64,000 nt of DNA from Allomuricauda sp. (lineage in GTDB: Bacteria; Bacteroidota; Bacteroidia; Flavobacteriales; Flavobacteriaceae). The position numbers and the translations under genes are program-made. The stretch lies in contig NZ_PABT01000014.1 of NCBI RefSeq assembly GCF_002699205.1, forward strand, positions 62,001-126,000. The letters are read 5' to 3'. The notes below the pieces were generated by a model, which had not been told where the DNA came from, did not search any database, and saw only the letters and a list, made by a program, of their open reading frames with translations. Positions 63,090 through 64,000 of the stretch are shown one piece after another. Numbering within the stretch: the first letter of the stretch is position 1; every line of letters begins with the position of its first letter.

Positions 63090-64000
63090 TTATTTAATAA
63101 CAGTGATGGTTCCTTGTTTCAGGCTTTTACCACCTTTTGTGATCTTGTAGTAGAAAATCATGCTTTGTCTACTGAAAGACGTGGTGGATTGAGGCCAGTT
63201 GTTTTCATAGCCAGATTGGCTGAATATTTGTTCTCCCCGTTCATTAAAAATGGTCACAAGAACATTGGGATCTCTAGAATACGTGTTTGGTAATACCCAT
63301 AGGTCGTTGATGCCATCGCCGTTGGCTGTGATGACATTGGGTATGGCAAACATATCCCTATAGGTTATGGTAATTACTTTGCTTACCGTGCAAGTGCCGA
63401 AGCTGGCGATCAAAAGGTACTCTCCTTCTTCGGTAAAGTCATAAGAACTGCTTGAAGAAATCAAGTTATTTCCTGAATCATACCACTCATAGGAATCGGC
63501 TCCGCTGGCAGTAAGTGTTTTTGTTTCTCCTTCAACAATGATGAGGTTCTGGGAATTGTCCAATACCAATAGCGATTCATCAAATTCAGTTATGGTAATT
63601 TCATTGGATATCAACGGACATTCATTGGTGTTGATTACCAGTTGGTATACGCCCGTTTCGCTCACGGTGAAACTTTCGGATGATGAGTCGACCACAGTCC
63701 CGTCTTTCTTCCATTCGAAGGATTCATCAGATAGATCGTATGTGGTACTTAGGACAATGGTTTCTCCTCCTTCACATAATACTGTTCCGTTAGCAGTTAT
63801 TGTCAATGTTTCGTTTGAAGCAAGTTTTACCTGTAAGCCATTGGAAGTTGCTTCAAATGTATCCACTGAACCATATAGGGTATAGTTTCCATTGCCCTCT
63901 TGGTTTGATATTGTGATTGTTTTTGAAGTTTCTCCTGGGATATCAGAACCATCCAGTTTCCATTGATAGCTGAACGACCCCTGTAAATCTGTGGTTACAT
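63090..64000 (-). CDS. T9SS type B sorted surface protein (partial, N-terminus beyond window)
   Basis: This is the C-terminal ~300 codons of a large surface protein; the frame is open to the window edge, so the GTG at 63866 is not the start. The visible part has Ig/PKD-like domains with a repeating W-K/Y-E-W pattern (SYQWKLDGSDI, ESFEWKKDGTVV, DSYEWYDSGNN) and ends with a type B sorting domain (IPNVITANGDGINDLW, IFNERGEQIF, SRQSMIFYYKI). It is probably secreted and anchored through the T9SS. The PorP-SPOR gene follows after six bases, suggesting a substrate/partner pair like that of the giant adhesin. Confidence 0.88.
   Translation of the reverse strand, partial: VTTDLQGSFSYQWKLDGSDIPGETSKTITISNQEGNGNYTLYGSVDTFEATSNGLQVKLASNETLTITANGTVLCEGGETIVLSTTYDLSDESFEWKKDGTVVDSSSESFTVSETGVYQLVINTNECPLISNEITITEFDESLLVLDNSQNLIIVEGETKTLTASGADSYEWYDSGNNLISSSSSYDFTEEGEYLLIASFGTCTVSKVITITYRDMFAIPNVITANGDGINDLWVLPNTYSRDPNVLVTIFNERGEQIFSQSGYENNWPQSTTSFSRQSMIFYYKITKGGKSLKQGTITVIK

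Noticed and set aside
1-64000. CRISPR array or rRNA operon
   Set aside because: No regularly spaced direct repeats with unique spacers and no rRNA-like sequence were seen.

Overview
The window comes from the chromosome of a marine-type Flavobacteriaceae bacterium (Bacteroidota), plausibly close to Muricauda/Flagellimonas; the genus is an inference. The evidence is the type IX secretion cargo with type B C-terminal signals, two PorP/SprF-type proteins, a giant SprB-repeat adhesin, a BfmA-type mobilization gene, AT-rich DNA, and repeated TAnnTTTG promoter elements, the Bacteroidota -7 consensus.

Positions 1 to about 18.9 kb are an accessory island ending at the 3' end of a CAU-anticodon tRNA gene. 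Nearly all its genes are on the minus strand. In order it holds: an AbiE-type toxin-antitoxin pair (toxin cut by the window edge); a tight four-gene block (Zn-ribbon PD-(D/E)XK nuclease, uracil-DNA-glycosylase-like protein, Eco57I-class restriction-modification enzyme, GmrSD-like DUF262/DUF1524 protein); a CoiA-like nuclease; a HEPN-type gene split by an in-frame TAG, followed by two small genes that resemble its C-terminus; an XRE regulator; a plus-strand toxin-antitoxin-chaperone operon (RelE/HigB-like, XRE, SecB-like); a mobilization module (relaxase, BfmA, HTH protein, repeat-rich candidate oriT); a two-TM protein; and a SIR2-like protein. No integrase is visible, so it is probably beyond the left edge or lost.

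From about 19 to 45.8 kb the content is core chromosome: methylmalonyl-CoA epimerase, RbfA, an FtsX/LolC-type permease, DusB, a TonB-type receptor, LepA, a CPA1 antiporter with a TrkA domain, an MBL hydrolase, S8, M1 and S41 peptidases, RnpA, a cation diffusion facilitator, an ElaA-type acetyltransferase, RpiB, RNase R, a GIN-domain protein, a LysE exporter, two tRNA-Cys genes and FolB. A compact cytosine-methyltransferase plus putative endonuclease pair (37.25-39.08 kb) is the one obvious accessory insertion. The 594-bp AT-rich gap between rpiB and rnr carries DnaA-box-like 9-mers and is a candidate oriC.

From 45.8 kb to the end is a minus-strand cell-surface cluster: a partial type B T9SS protein, a PorP/SprF protein fused to two SPOR-like repeats, a 4,724-residue SprB-repeat adhesin, and a second PorP/SprF protein. 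In this family large T9SS adhesins are commonly encoded next to a dedicated PorP/SprF partner that helps export or anchor them, and the order here suggests two such pairs.
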